A DNA stretch of 45,791 nucleotides from UMGS1532 sp045594795 (GTDB taxonomy: Bacteria; Bacillota; Clostridia; Oscillospirales; Acutalibacteraceae), in assembly GCA_045594795.1 (NCBI GenBank), contig JAZNZF010000064.1, positions 1 to 45,791 of the forward strand, in the 5' to 3' direction. Below are positions 6,756 through 14,020 of the stretch, in pieces (positions within the stretch are counted from its first letter, which is position 1; each line of letters starts with the position of its first letter). The notes beneath the pieces are model-generated. The model did no database searches. It was not told the DNA's origin and saw only the letters and a list, made by a program, of their open reading frames with translations. The translations under genes and the position numbers were made by a program.

Positions 6756-8153
6756 ATGGCAAAAATCGGAATTACCGAAACCGTATTGCGTGATGCACAC
6801 CAATCATTGCTTGCAACCCGTATGACTACCGAAGATATGCTTCCAATGCTTGCCGACCTGGATAAAATTGGTTTTCATTCTTTGGAGTGTTGGGGCGGTG
6901 CAACCTTCGATTCGTGTCTTCGCTTTTTAAACGAGGACCCTTGGGAGAGACTTCGCACAATACGTAAAATGTGTCCAAACACAAAACTTCAAATGCTTTT
7001 CCGCGGTCAAAATATGCTTGGCTATCGCCACTATGCAGACGATGTTGTTGAATATCTCGTTCAAAAATCGGTCGCTAACGGTATAGACGTTATCCGTATT
7101 TTCGACGCGCTTAACGATTTTAAAAACCTTACTACCGCTATAAATGCGGCTAAAAAGGAAAAAGCACACGTACAAGCTGCTATCTCTTACACTACCGGTG
7201 ATGTTTTCACACTTGATTATTACATTAACTACGCCAAGCAGTTAGAGAACGCAGGTGCCGATTCTATATGTGTTAAGGATATGGCTGCATTGCTTACTCC
7301 TTACTACACTTATGAGCTTGTTAAAAAGCTTAAAGAAACCGTTAAAATTCCTATTCAGGTTCACTCACATAGCACATCGGGTCTTGGCTCAATGGTGCTT
7401 ATGAAGGCTATCGAGGCAGGCGCAGACTGTGTGGATACCGCAATGTCACCTTTGGGCCTTGGTACTTCACATCCCGCTACCGAGTCTATGGTTGCGGCTT
7501 TACAGGGTACCGAATACGATACAGGTCTTGATTTAGAGGCTCTTGATAGAATTGCAAAGTACGTTGATACGTTGCGTGAAAAATATATCGCAGAGGGTCT
7601 TCTTAACCCTAAAATGCTACGTGCAGATGCAAAGGCACTTATTTATCAGGTACCCGGCGGTATGCTTTCTAACCTTCTTTCTCAGCTTAAGCAAGCAGGA
7701 AAAGAGGACAAGCTACAAGAGGTGCTTTTAGAGGTGCCCCGCGTTCGTGCAGACTGCGGTAACCCACCACTTGTTACACCTACCTCGCAGATAGTTGGTA
7801 CACAGGCAGTGTTCAACGTAATCACAGGTGAGCGCTATAAAATGGTAACTAACGAGTTTAAGGGCATCGTTAAGGGCGAATACGGTACTACACCTACACC
7901 TATCGACCCCGAATTTGTAAAACAGATAATCGGTGACGAACAACCTATAACCTGTCGTCCTGCCGACCTTATTGCACCCGAGCTTGATAAACTTCGTGAG
8001 GAGTGCCGTCAGTGGAGTGAGCAAGAGGAGGACGTACTCTCTTATGCTCAGTTTGGTCAGGTAGCGGTTAAATTCTTTGAGCAACGCAATGCTGCTAAAT
8101 ACGGAGTAGATGCTGCACACGCAGACACCGAAAATAAGGTTCATCCCGTATAA
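6756..8153 (+). CDS. oadA: OadA/5S-type carboxyltransferase subunit (pyruvate/oxaloacetate side)
   Basis: The 465-residue protein matches the alpha subunit of oxaloacetate decarboxylase, transcarboxylase 5S and the carboxyltransferase domain of pyruvate carboxylase. Seen are TETVLRDAHQSLLATRM at the start of the TIM barrel, the catalytic-lysine region VKDMAALLTPY, the metal-binding HSHSTSGLG and a C-terminal PYC/OADA conserved domain. It lacks a fused biotinyl domain, which is supplied by the gene upstream. It would exchange CO2 between carboxybiotin and pyruvate (oxaloacetate). With the 12S-like and 1.3S-like genes it forms a transcarboxylase-like trio. No OadB/MmdB membrane subunit is in the window, so a sodium-pumping decarboxylase would need one encoded elsewhere. 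Confidence 0.92.
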   Translation: MAKIGITETVLRDAHQSLLATRMTTEDMLPMLADLDKIGFHSLECWGGATFDSCLRFLNEDPWERLRTIRKMCPNTKLQMLFRGQNMLGYRHYADDVVEYLVQKSVANGIDVIRIFDALNDFKNLTTAINAAKKEKAHVQAAISYTTGDVFTLDYYINYAKQLENAGADSICVKDMAALLTPYYTYELVKKLKETVKIPIQVHSHSTSGLGSMVLMKAIEAGADCVDTAMSPLGLGTSHPATESMVAALQGTEYDTGLDLEALDRIAKYVDTLREKYIAEGLLNPKMLRADAKALIYQVPGGMLSNLLSQLKQAGKEDKLQEVLLEVPRVRADCGNPPLVTPTSQIVGTQAVFNVITGERYKMVTNEFKGIVKGEYGTTPTPIDPEFVKQIIGDEQPITCRPADLIAPELDKLREECRQWSEQEEDVLSYAQFGQVAVKFFEQRNAAKYGVDAAHADTENKVHPV

Positions 8154-8165
8154 AATAAAAAACAG

Positions 8166-8194
8166 TTGATTTTTTAAATAACATATGTTAAAAT
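8166..8194 (+). promoter_or_regulatory. possible promoter of secG
   Basis: TTGATT (8166-8171), a 17-base spacer and TAAAAT (8189-8194) fit a sigma-A promoter in the AT-rich gap before secG. An 8-bp inverted repeat (TAACATAT 8179-8186 / ATATGTTA 8200-8207) overlaps the spacer and may be an operator or a transcript hairpin. Confidence 0.45.
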
Positions 8195-8235
8195 CTTTTA
8201 TATGTTATGAACTACTTTAAACGGAGGAAAAAAGT

Positions 8236-8490
8236 ATGGAACTTTTTTGGCAATACTTCATTGGCGCAGTAATGCTATTAATCTCTTTGGTTATTATCGT
8301 TGTTGTTCTGCTTCAGCAAGGCAGACGTCAGGGTATTAACGGTGCTATCTCCGGTGGCGCAGATACATTCCTTTCAAAGAATAAATCGCGCACTGTTGAT
8401 GCTATTTTAGAGCGCACCACAAAATACTTTGCTCTTGGTTTCTTTGTGTTAGCACTTGTTGCAGACGTAATAGCTATTATCTTTAAATAA
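8236..8490 (+). CDS. secG: Sec translocase subunit SecG
   Basis: SecG is the small auxiliary membrane subunit of SecYEG. The 84-residue protein has two hydrophobic segments (about residues 8-26 and 62-82). Between them is the conserved loop VVLLQQGRRQGINGAISGG followed by the polar DTFLSKNKSRT segment. Length and topology are standard. It has a GGAGG site before ATG 8236 and is closed by a strong terminator, so it is probably monocistronic here. Confidence 0.95.
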   Translation: MELFWQYFIGAVMLLISLVIIVVVLLQQGRRQGINGAISGGADTFLSKNKSRTVDAILERTTKYFALGFFVLALVADVIAIIFK

Positions 8491-8507
8491 AATTTACTGC
8501 AATTGTT

Positions 8508-8547
8508 TAACCCCGTGGATTTATAAATCCACGGGGTTATTTTTTTT
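8508..8547 (+). terminator. intrinsic terminator after secG
   Basis: A 32-base perfect palindrome (8508-8539) with a CCCCGTGGAT/ATCCACGGGG core is followed directly by a run of T (8541-8547). It separates secG from the spoIIIA operon. Confidence 0.95.
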
Positions 8548-8549
8548 GT

Positions 8550-8577
8550 AATAAAGTATGTCCGAAACTCATATAGT
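8550..8577 (+). promoter_or_regulatory. possible sigma-E type promoter of spoIIIA
   Basis: An ATA box at 8551-8553, 16 bases and CATATAGT (8570-8577) loosely resemble the sporulation sigma-E pattern. The spoIIIA operon is sigma-E dependent in Bacillus. The match is partial and the call rests mainly on that precedent. Confidence 0.35.
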
Positions 8578-8607
8578 GTTAGTAAAGAAAAGGACAAGGA
8601 GTAAAAA

Positions 8608-9567
8608 ATGGAAACTAAAACAAAAAGCATCATAAATGCGCTACCGTACGATTTAGCGCAAAGTATTTTGGGACTTGACGAAAAAACAGTAAGTGGTATT
8701 ACAGAAATACGTTTGCGTAGCGGTAGACCCGTAGCATTTAAAATACATAACAGAATAGTTTATGCAGAAGCGTCAGGCTACAGTATAATACCGAACTGCC
8801 GCAGTATTACTATAACCCGACAGCAGCTTGAGGATTGCTTTTTCAGGCTTTGCAACCACTCGGTTCACAGCCACGAAAACGAGATAGCACAAGGCTATAT
8901 ATCACTTTCCGGCGGTTGCAGGGCAGGTGTCTGCGGGACGATAGTAAGCCGCAGTGATGGTAGCGTTGGCCTTCGGGATATAAGCTCTATTAATATTCGT
9001 ATCGCGCACGAGGTAAAGGGTTGCGCTGTAGGTTTAATCAATAAATGTAGCGGTGGCGTTTTAATATGTGGCGCCGTGCATAGCGGCAAAACAACCCTTT
9101 TGCGTGATTATATACGCGAGCTTTCGGATAGCGGTAAAACTGTTGCCTTAATCGATTGTAGGGGTGAAATAAGCGGTAGCTATCAGGGTATGGCTACGCT
9201 CGATGTGGGTGTAAATACAGATATAATAGTCGGCGGCAGTAAGCAAAGCGGTATAGAAAACGCAATCAGGGCTATGTCACCGGATGTAGTTGCATTTGAT
9301 GAAATTGGGAATGCTGAAGAATTGGATGCAATTAAAGCCTGTTTAAATTGCGGTGTAGCCGTTGTAACCACTATACACGTAAGAGATATCAACGAGCTCG
9401 GTATAAGAAATCGCAGTTTACCAATTTTAGAAACAGAGGCGTTCGATAATATTGTGGTGCTGGATAATGAATATAATCAGCAAATTTACAAAAAGGAGAA
9501 TGTTCTTGTTAAGAATAATAGGCGCATTAATGATAGCTATTCCCTTTGTGGCGGTAGGGCTGATTAA
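8608..9567 (+). CDS. spoIIIAA: stage III sporulation protein AA (ATPase)
   Basis: SpoIIIAA is the cytoplasmic secretion-type ATPase of the SpoIIIA-SpoIIQ feeding-tube complex that joins mother cell and forespore. The 319-residue protein has an N-terminal RNA/DNA-binding-like region (EIRLRSGRPV), the CRAGVCGT segment, Walker A GAVHSGKTT (155-163) and Walker B VVAFDE (227-232). ATG 8608 follows an AAGGAG site. Its last 62 bases overlap spoIIIAB. Length is close to the family norm (about 307). Confidence 0.97.
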   Translation: METKTKSIINALPYDLAQSILGLDEKTVSGITEIRLRSGRPVAFKIHNRIVYAEASGYSIIPNCRSITITRQQLEDCFFRLCNHSVHSHENEIAQGYISLSGGCRAGVCGTIVSRSDGSVGLRDISSINIRIAHEVKGCAVGLINKCSGGVLICGAVHSGKTTLLRDYIRELSDSGKTVALIDCRGEISGSYQGMATLDVGVNTDIIVGGSKQSGIENAIRAMSPDVVAFDEIGNAEELDAIKACLNCGVAVVTTIHVRDINELGIRNRSLPILETEAFDNIVVLDNEYNQQIYKKENVLVKNNRRINDSYSLCGGRAD

Positions 9568-9940
9568 GTCTTTGGCCTTAAATATAAGGGTAAGACAATT
9601 GTGCTTAGCATACAGCTTTTTTCTTGAGATAAAGCAGAGCGTCAGATATACAGGTGCAGAAATGGGAAGTATTGTGGATAGCCTTTTTAAAAAAAGCGAA
9701 TATGCTTCCTTAAATAAAAATTTTTCTACATTTAAAAAGCAAGAGGCAGAGCTGTTAAAAAATGCTTTGTCGGGGCTAGGCAGAACCGATACTTATGGTC
9801 AACTGCAGTATATCGATGCTGTTTTGCAAAAGCTCGAAGGTATTATAAACAGCGCCGAAAAAGATTGTAACGATAAAGCAAGGTTATATAGAATGTTAGG
9901 ACTATGCGGTGGTGCTGCAGTAGCAATTATTATAATGTAA
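9506..9940 (+). CDS. spoIIIAB: stage III sporulation protein AB
   Basis: SpoIIIAB resembles type II secretion GspF proteins. The start is taken as TTG 9506, with AAAAGGAG (9491-9498) 7 bases ahead; this gives the family-typical opening MLRIIGALMIAIPFVAVG. An earlier in-frame GTG (9452) and the ATG at 9500 have poor spacing. The 144-residue protein has an N-terminal hydrophobic helix, a helical cytoplasmic stretch and a C-terminal hydrophobic helix (GLCGGAAVAIIIM). It is somewhat shorter than the Bacillus homologue (about 170) and stops right after the last helix. It overlaps spoIIIAA, suggesting coupled translation. Confidence 0.9.
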   Translation: MLRIIGALMIAIPFVAVGLIKSLALNIRVRQLCLAYSFFLEIKQSVRYTGAEMGSIVDSLFKKSEYASLNKNFSTFKKQEAELLKNALSGLGRTDTYGQLQYIDAVLQKLEGIINSAEKDCNDKARLYRMLGLCGGAAVAIIIM

Positions 9941-9947
9941 TAGGTTA

Positions 9948-10100
9948 AGCGAAACAATCCTGTTTCGCTGCAAAATCTTTGATTTTGCGACAAATTTTTA
10001 ATGAAAATTTGACCTTTTCCATTGCAATCGTATGTAGCTGACAAGCAAAATGCTTGTCAGGGGCAGAATATATTCTGCCCAAAACGGTTATAACCGTTTT
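9948..10100. repeat. array of six consecutive palindromes inside the spoIIIA operon
   Basis: Between spoIIIAB and spoIIIAC the DNA is almost entirely short perfect inverted repeats with different sequences. They are: 9948-9969 (9-bp stem, loop ATCC), 9970-9988 (8 bp, loop TTT), 9991-10011 (8 bp, loop TAATG), 10038-10060 (10 bp, loop AAA), 10061-10080 (full palindrome GGGCAGAATATATTCTGCCC) and 10081-10100 (full palindrome AAAACGGTTATAACCGTTTT). The last three abut exactly. A 26-base gap (10012-10037) separates the two groups of three and contains ATTGCAAT. None has a T-tract, so they are not ordinary terminators. In RNA each would fold as an independent hairpin. Function and origin are unknown. 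Confidence 0.9.
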
Positions 10101-10135
10101 CTACAATAAAGATTATAATTTAGGATGTGACCAAA

Positions 10136-10330
10136 TTGGATGTTGATTTTATCTTTAAGGTGGCGGCTATAGGAATTATAGTGGCGGTGCTGCATCAGCT
10201 TTTACAGCGTTCCGGAAGAGAAGAACAGGCAATGCTTACAACCATTGCAGGATTAATTGTTGTAATGCTTATGATTGTTAGCAAAATAGGCACACTTTTT
10301 GAAACAATAAAATCCACCTTTGGACTATAA
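10136..10330 (+). CDS. spoIIIAC: stage III sporulation protein AC
   Basis: SpoIIIAC is a very small integral membrane component of the SpoIIIA complex. TTG 10136 is preferred because it gives the family opening MDVDFIFKVAAIGIIVAVL and is 8 bases after AGGATG; the GTG at 10127 lies within that site. The 64-residue protein has two membrane helices around the polar turn LQRSGREEQA. It follows the palindrome array by 35 bases, so its message may have a protected or separately processed 5' end. Confidence 0.93.
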   Translation: MDVDFIFKVAAIGIIVAVLHQLLQRSGREEQAMLTTIAGLIVVMLMIVSKIGTLFETIKSTFGL

Positions 10331-10335
10331 AGAAT

Positions 10336-10725
10336 ATGGATATTTATAAACTATTGGCAATGGTGCTACTTGGTGCAATTACGGTAGCGTTAGTAAGGCA
10401 GTTCAAACCCGAGCTCGCATTACCCTTAGCTGTAGCTGTGGGGTGCGCTGTGTTGATATTAGCACTTAACACCTTTAACCCTGTATTTACAGAGCTGAAA
10501 AAAATAGCCGAGGGTAGCGGAATAAAGCCCGAGTACTTTAAAATTATGCTTAAAGCCCTTGGCATCTGTTATATAACCCAATTTGCAAGTGAAATGTGCG
10601 CAGACTTTGGCCAAACCTCGCTTGGCTCTAAAATAGAACTCGGTGGCAAACTTTCTTTGGCTGCAATAAGCCTGCCGCTAATAGTTTCGGTAATCGAAAC
10701 CGTTACATCAATTATTAATGGATGA
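10336..10725 (+). CDS. spoIIIAD: stage III sporulation protein AD
   Basis: This 129-residue integral membrane protein has three or four hydrophobic segments (residues 5-18, 28-45, 72-90 and 108-125). It includes the family pattern LKALGICYITQFASEMCADFGQ. SpoIIIAC and SpoIIIAD together form part of the membrane platform of the SpoIIIA channel. It starts 5 bases after spoIIIAC with only a weak ribosome site, which suggests translational coupling. Confidence 0.94.
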   Translation: MDIYKLLAMVLLGAITVALVRQFKPELALPLAVAVGCAVLILALNTFNPVFTELKKIAEGSGIKPEYFKIMLKALGICYITQFASEMCADFGQTSLGSKIELGGKLSLAAISLPLIVSVIETVTSIING

Positions 10726-10731
10726 TTAAAA

Positions 10732-11847
10732 ATGAAAAGGATATTTATAATTATAGCAGTTATGTTTATTTTTACTTTCTCGGTAAATGCAGAAGAAACC
10801 GATAGTATTTACAACGAACTTTATACCGATAGCAACATAGCCCAATTAGAAGACAGTATTGATGAAAGCACCAAGGAAATACTTAAAAAGCTTGGCATTG
10901 CCCTTTCAGATTATGAAAGCTTTTTTTCGGGTGATACGGACAGTTATATTGAGGTTGTCCTTGATTTTTTTAAAAGCGGTATAAAAAAGCCGTTAGCGGC
11001 AATGACATTGGGAATAGGGGTGCTAATTATTTGTTCCTCATTTGGTGGCCTTTGGAGTGCAAAATTACCCCTAACCGATACATATAACTACATTTGCGCC
11101 CTAAGTCTTATAGCAATAGTGCTACTCCCTATGATGAATACCGCTTCTGCTTGTATATCCGCTGTAAAATCTGTAGGCGGGTTTATGCTCGCATTCGTAC
11201 CTATTTTTAGCGGACTTATAATTCTTAGCGGCGGTGCAGCAACGGGGGTCGTGTATCAGACCTTTATGCTGGGCATTTGCGAATTGATTACAAGCGGTAT
11301 GTCCTTTTTAGTGGCACCTCTTATAAGTGCCTATATTTGTATCGGGGTAACCTCAGCGGTGTCGGGGGTAGAGGGCGCACAGCTTTTAGCACTTCGCATA
11401 AAGAGTGTAGCGAATTGGCTGATAGGGCTTATTATGACCTTTTTTACAGGCTTTTTAAGTGTGCAAAGTATTGTAACAAAGGCGGCAGATACGGTTACCA
11501 TTAAAACGGCACGCTTTTTTGTAGGTAGTTTTATACCCGTTGTTGGCGGTGCTTTAGGTGATGCACTAACAACCGTTACGGCAGGTGTGTCACTTTTAAA
11601 ATCAACAGCAATGGCTTGGTGCATAATTGTGTTACTTGTAATGCTTTTGCCATCAGTTATAGAGCTTCTCATTTGGCGCATTGTTATGTTTGTGCTTTCG
11701 TCGGTTGCAGTTACCTTTAATATTGGGGACAGCGCAAGGCTATTTGATACCCTCTCGGCAGCACTTGGTTTGTTAATTGCAATAATGCTATCGGTGGCGG
11801 TATTGTTTATATTATCCCTTGTAATTATAAAGGTCGGTGCAGGCTGA
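10732..11847 (+). CDS. spoIIIAE: stage III sporulation protein AE
   Basis: The 371-residue protein begins with a signal-like helix (MKRIFIIIAVMFIFTFSVNA). A polar extracytoplasmic region (residues 21-90) follows, then about seven hydrophobic segments. The segments FSGLIILSGG, FFTGFLSVQSIV and SFIPVVGGALGDAL are typical of SpoIIIAE, the large membrane subunit of the SpoIIIA apparatus. Its stop overlaps the spoIIIAF start by one base (TGATG). Length is close to the usual 390-400. Confidence 0.95.
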   Translation: MKRIFIIIAVMFIFTFSVNAEETDSIYNELYTDSNIAQLEDSIDESTKEILKKLGIALSDYESFFSGDTDSYIEVVLDFFKSGIKKPLAAMTLGIGVLIICSSFGGLWSAKLPLTDTYNYICALSLIAIVLLPMMNTASACISAVKSVGGFMLAFVPIFSGLIILSGGAATGVVYQTFMLGICELITSGMSFLVAPLISAYICIGVTSAVSGVEGAQLLALRIKSVANWLIGLIMTFFTGFLSVQSIVTKAADTVTIKTARFFVGSFIPVVGGALGDALTTVTAGVSLLKSTAMAWCIIVLLVMLLPSVIELLIWRIVMFVLSSVAVTFNIGDSARLFDTLSAALGLLIAIMLSVAVLFILSLVIIKVGAG

Positions 11848-12296
11848 TGGGGAACTTAAAATCTCTGCTGCTTAGTATCTGCATAGCCCTTATTTTGATA
11901 GGGTTCTTATTAAAATTAACCCCAGCGGGCAAAAATCAGAGAGCTATTAAAAATGTACTAAGCTTAATAATTGTTCTTGTTATAGCCTCACCAATAGCTT
12001 CAAATATTAGTTACGAGGATATTAGTTTCGGCGAAAAGGCCACCACGTCGGCGGTGGATTACAGCGGCTTAATAGAGGGGACAACCGTAAATTTATTAAA
12101 AAGCCGAATAGAAGAAGCGGTACTTCAAAAAGGAATTACTTTGGGATTTGTGGACATAACGGTTATAGAGAAAAATAATTCTGCTCAAATCTCGGCTATA
12201 ACTGTGTATGTGTATAATAAGGCTGATATACAAAAGGTAAAAGCCGCCGTGTACGATGCTCTGAAGCTTGATGTTGCGGTAGCAATTATTAATTAA
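11847..12296 (+). CDS. spoIIIAF: stage III sporulation protein AF
   Basis: SpoIIIAF has two N-terminal membrane helices (about residues 5-24 and 34-52) and a soluble C-terminal domain in the intermembrane space (residues 80-149, GFVDITVIEKNNSAQISAITVYVYN). The domain resembles the ring-building motif of type III secretion proteins. At 149 residues it is shorter than the Bacillus protein (about 206), the loss being mainly linker. The start overlaps the spoIIIAE stop. Confidence 0.9.
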   Translation: MGNLKSLLLSICIALILIGFLLKLTPAGKNQRAIKNVLSLIIVLVIASPIASNISYEDISFGEKATTSAVDYSGLIEGTTVNLLKSRIEEAVLQKGITLGFVDITVIEKNNSAQISAITVYVYNKADIQKVKAAVYDALKLDVAVAIIN

Positions 12297-12321
12297 AAGC
12301 CTTATAAGGTAGGTGACAGGA

Positions 12322-12876
12322 TTGAATTTAGAAAAGTTCCTTAACAATAAAAAACTTGTAAGGCTTATGGTTGTAGTGGGTATTATTGGTATACTTATAA
12401 TTTTTCTTTCAGATTTTATAAATACAAAGCAAAAAACAGAGCCCAAAAACAATAGTGTAGGTAGCGAGAATTATGCCGAAAAGCTGTCAAATGATATTGA
12501 ACAGCTTGTAAAGGATATAACGGGTGACAGCGAGGCTCACGCACTTGTAACCTTGGAAAACGGCACCGAATATATATACGCTACCGAAAAAAACGTTAAT
12601 ACCGATGTTGTTGAGAACCGAGGCAGTAGTGAGAGCTATAACAACCAAACGAGTGATAAAACCGAAGAGTCGTACATAATAATTAACACAGACTCCGGTG
12701 AACAACCTCTACTTCTTTCAACCATTGCACCTTCGGTGCGTGGGGTTGCGGTAGTGTGCAGTAGCGGGGGCAACGACCAGATAGCCGAGCAGTTAAAATC
12801 GGCAATATGTGTGCTGCTTGATGTTCCCGAAAGCAAGGTTAGTATATCGGCTTTGCAGAATTATAATAGTAGATAG
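12322..12876 (+). CDS. spoIIIAG: stage III sporulation protein AG
   Basis: SpoIIIAG forms the large ring in the space between mother cell and forespore. The protein has a short cytoplasmic tail, one membrane helix (LMVVVGIIGILIIFLSDFI) and a soluble domain. The soluble part has IEQLVKDITGDSEAHALVTLENGTEYIYA, a polar insertion and the conserved end PSVRGVAVVCSSGGNDQIAEQL...LDVPESKVSI. TTG 12322 is preferred (AGGTGA at 12311-12316 lies 5 bases ahead); GTG 12313 is an alternative start adding three residues. The predicted length is 184. Confidence 0.92.
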   Translation: MNLEKFLNNKKLVRLMVVVGIIGILIIFLSDFINTKQKTEPKNNSVGSENYAEKLSNDIEQLVKDITGDSEAHALVTLENGTEYIYATEKNVNTDVVENRGSSESYNNQTSDKTEESYIIINTDSGEQPLLLSTIAPSVRGVAVVCSSGGNDQIAEQLKSAICVLLDVPESKVSISALQNYNSR

Positions 12877-12894
12877 AAAGGGTAATTAAGTATT

Positions 12895-13437
12895 ATGAAA
12901 AAGACAACAATTATAGGCAAAAAACAAATCCTCACCTTAACTATGGTATTGGCTTTAGGCGCTGCAGTTTGGCTAAACGTTCGCTATTCTACGGGTGGTA
13001 CGGATTTTTCTTCAACCAGAAGCATCAGTGATGCCGAGCTCGGTAATGCTCAGTATGTAGCTAATACAAGTGTAGCTGGTGCTGAGGAGGATTATTTCCA
13101 AAAGGCGCGCGAGGAAAGGGAAGACACACGTGAAGAAGCAATTAGTATTATTAAAAAAACTTTAAGCTCTGCAAAATCCACCGCCGAGCAAAAGCAATCA
13201 GCAACCGAGCAAACCAAGGAAATAACCGATAGAATGGAGCTTGAAGCTTCTGCTGAAACATTGATTAAGGCTAAAGGCTTTAGTGATGCTATAGTGGTAA
13301 TAAGCGGTGATGGCTGTAATGTAGTTGTTCGCAAAGACGGTGAGCTTGAAAAGAGTGAAACTATACAAATTTTAGATATAATTAGCGGCACTACAAAAAT
13401 AAATACAGAAAATATTAAAATTGTTGCCGTAAAATAG
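12895..13437 (+). CDS. spoIIIAH: stage III sporulation protein AH
   Basis: SpoIIIAH (180 residues) pairs with forespore SpoIIQ across the septum. It has an N-terminal membrane helix (TLTMVLALGAAVWLNVRY), an acidic helical segment (YFQKAREEREDTREEAISII...) and a C-terminal ring-building domain (AETLIKAKGFSDAIVVISGDGCNVVVRK). The pattern KAREEREDTREEA is characteristic. It is the last gene of the spoIIIA cluster here. AccB, accC and efp, which follow in Bacillus, are absent. Confidence 0.95.
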   Translation: MKKTTIIGKKQILTLTMVLALGAAVWLNVRYSTGGTDFSSTRSISDAELGNAQYVANTSVAGAEEDYFQKAREEREDTREEAISIIKKTLSSAKSTAEQKQSATEQTKEITDRMELEASAETLIKAKGFSDAIVVISGDGCNVVVRKDGELEKSETIQILDIISGTTKINTENIKIVAVK

Positions 13438-13465
13438 TTGTTAATTTTAAACTTTGTGTTATAAT
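13438..13465 (+). promoter_or_regulatory. possible promoter of the Asp23 gene
   Basis: TTGTTA (13438-13443), 16 bases and TATAAT (13460-13465) lie just after spoIIIAH. The predicted transcript would begin near 13472 and carry a leader of about 120 bases. The leader has an 11-bp stem (13476-13486 with 13507-13517, one G-U) right at its 5' end. Confidence 0.55.
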
Positions 13466-13592
13466 ATAAAAGAGGGTAGCTAAAAACAGTTACATATTTA
13501 GCAAAATTTTTAGTTACAATTATATGCAAAAATCGTCTGCAGTACATATTTATTATGTTTCATTATTTGGCTGCGGCAGAATGGAGTTTAAA

Positions 13593-13940
13593 ATGAATAA
13601 AGAAAATTCATACGGACTGGAAATTAATGATGATGTAGTTATTAAAATGGCAAGCGTAGCCGCACTTGAAATTGTCGGTGTTGCAGGTCTTGTTTCTAAA
13701 ACTACCGATATTAAAGAGGTTTTCTCTAAAAACGATTATTCAAGGGCAATTAAGGTAAACAGAGTGAACGATGCTACATCTCTTGATATCTACATTTCGG
13801 TTATCAACGGTCACGATGTTCGCAAGGTTGCAGAAGACGTACAAGCAAACGTTAAGAATAAATTGCAAAGTATGACCGGTAACGCAGTATCTAAGGTAAA
13901 CGTATTTATTGCCGACGTAGATTTTAGCGGCGAAGAATAA
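13593..13940 (+). CDS. Asp23/Gls24 family envelope protein
   Basis: The 115-residue protein belongs to the Asp23/Gls24 (YloU/YqhY) family: YGLEINDDVVIKMASVAALEIVGVAGL, then a domain with VIVKMASV-like strands and the late VNVFIADVDF. Members sit at the membrane or envelope and are linked to cell-wall stress or acetyl-CoA carboxylase control, but the mechanism is unclear. ATG 13593 is chosen for its GGAG at 13583-13586; a longer reading from 13524 lacks a ribosome site. A YqhY-type gene also follows spoIIIA in other Firmicutes. Confidence 0.9.
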   Translation: MNKENSYGLEINDDVVIKMASVAALEIVGVAGLVSKTTDIKEVFSKNDYSRAIKVNRVNDATSLDIYISVINGHDVRKVAEDVQANVKNKLQSMTGNAVSKVNVFIADVDFSGEE

Positions 13941-13952
13941 AAATAACAAAGT

Positions 13953-14006
13953 GATACTTGTGCGCTGTGGTTTTATTATTCAAGCCACAGCGTATGGTAT
14001 CTTTTT
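13953..14006 (+). terminator. terminator or attenuator after the Asp23 gene
   Basis: An outer stem GATAC/GTATC (13953-13957 with 13997-14001) encloses CGCTGTGG/CCACAGCG (13963-13970 with 13985-13992) and is followed by TTTTT (14002-14006). The ribosome site of the next gene (AAAGGACG) begins immediately after the T-run. There is no room for a promoter, so downstream expression would need read-through. Confidence 0.7.
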
Positions 14007-14020
14007 AAAGGACGAATAAA

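Noticed and set aside
9948..10100. Palindrome array as a CRISPR locus
   Set aside because: The units differ in sequence, are not separated by regular spacers and have no cas genes nearby.
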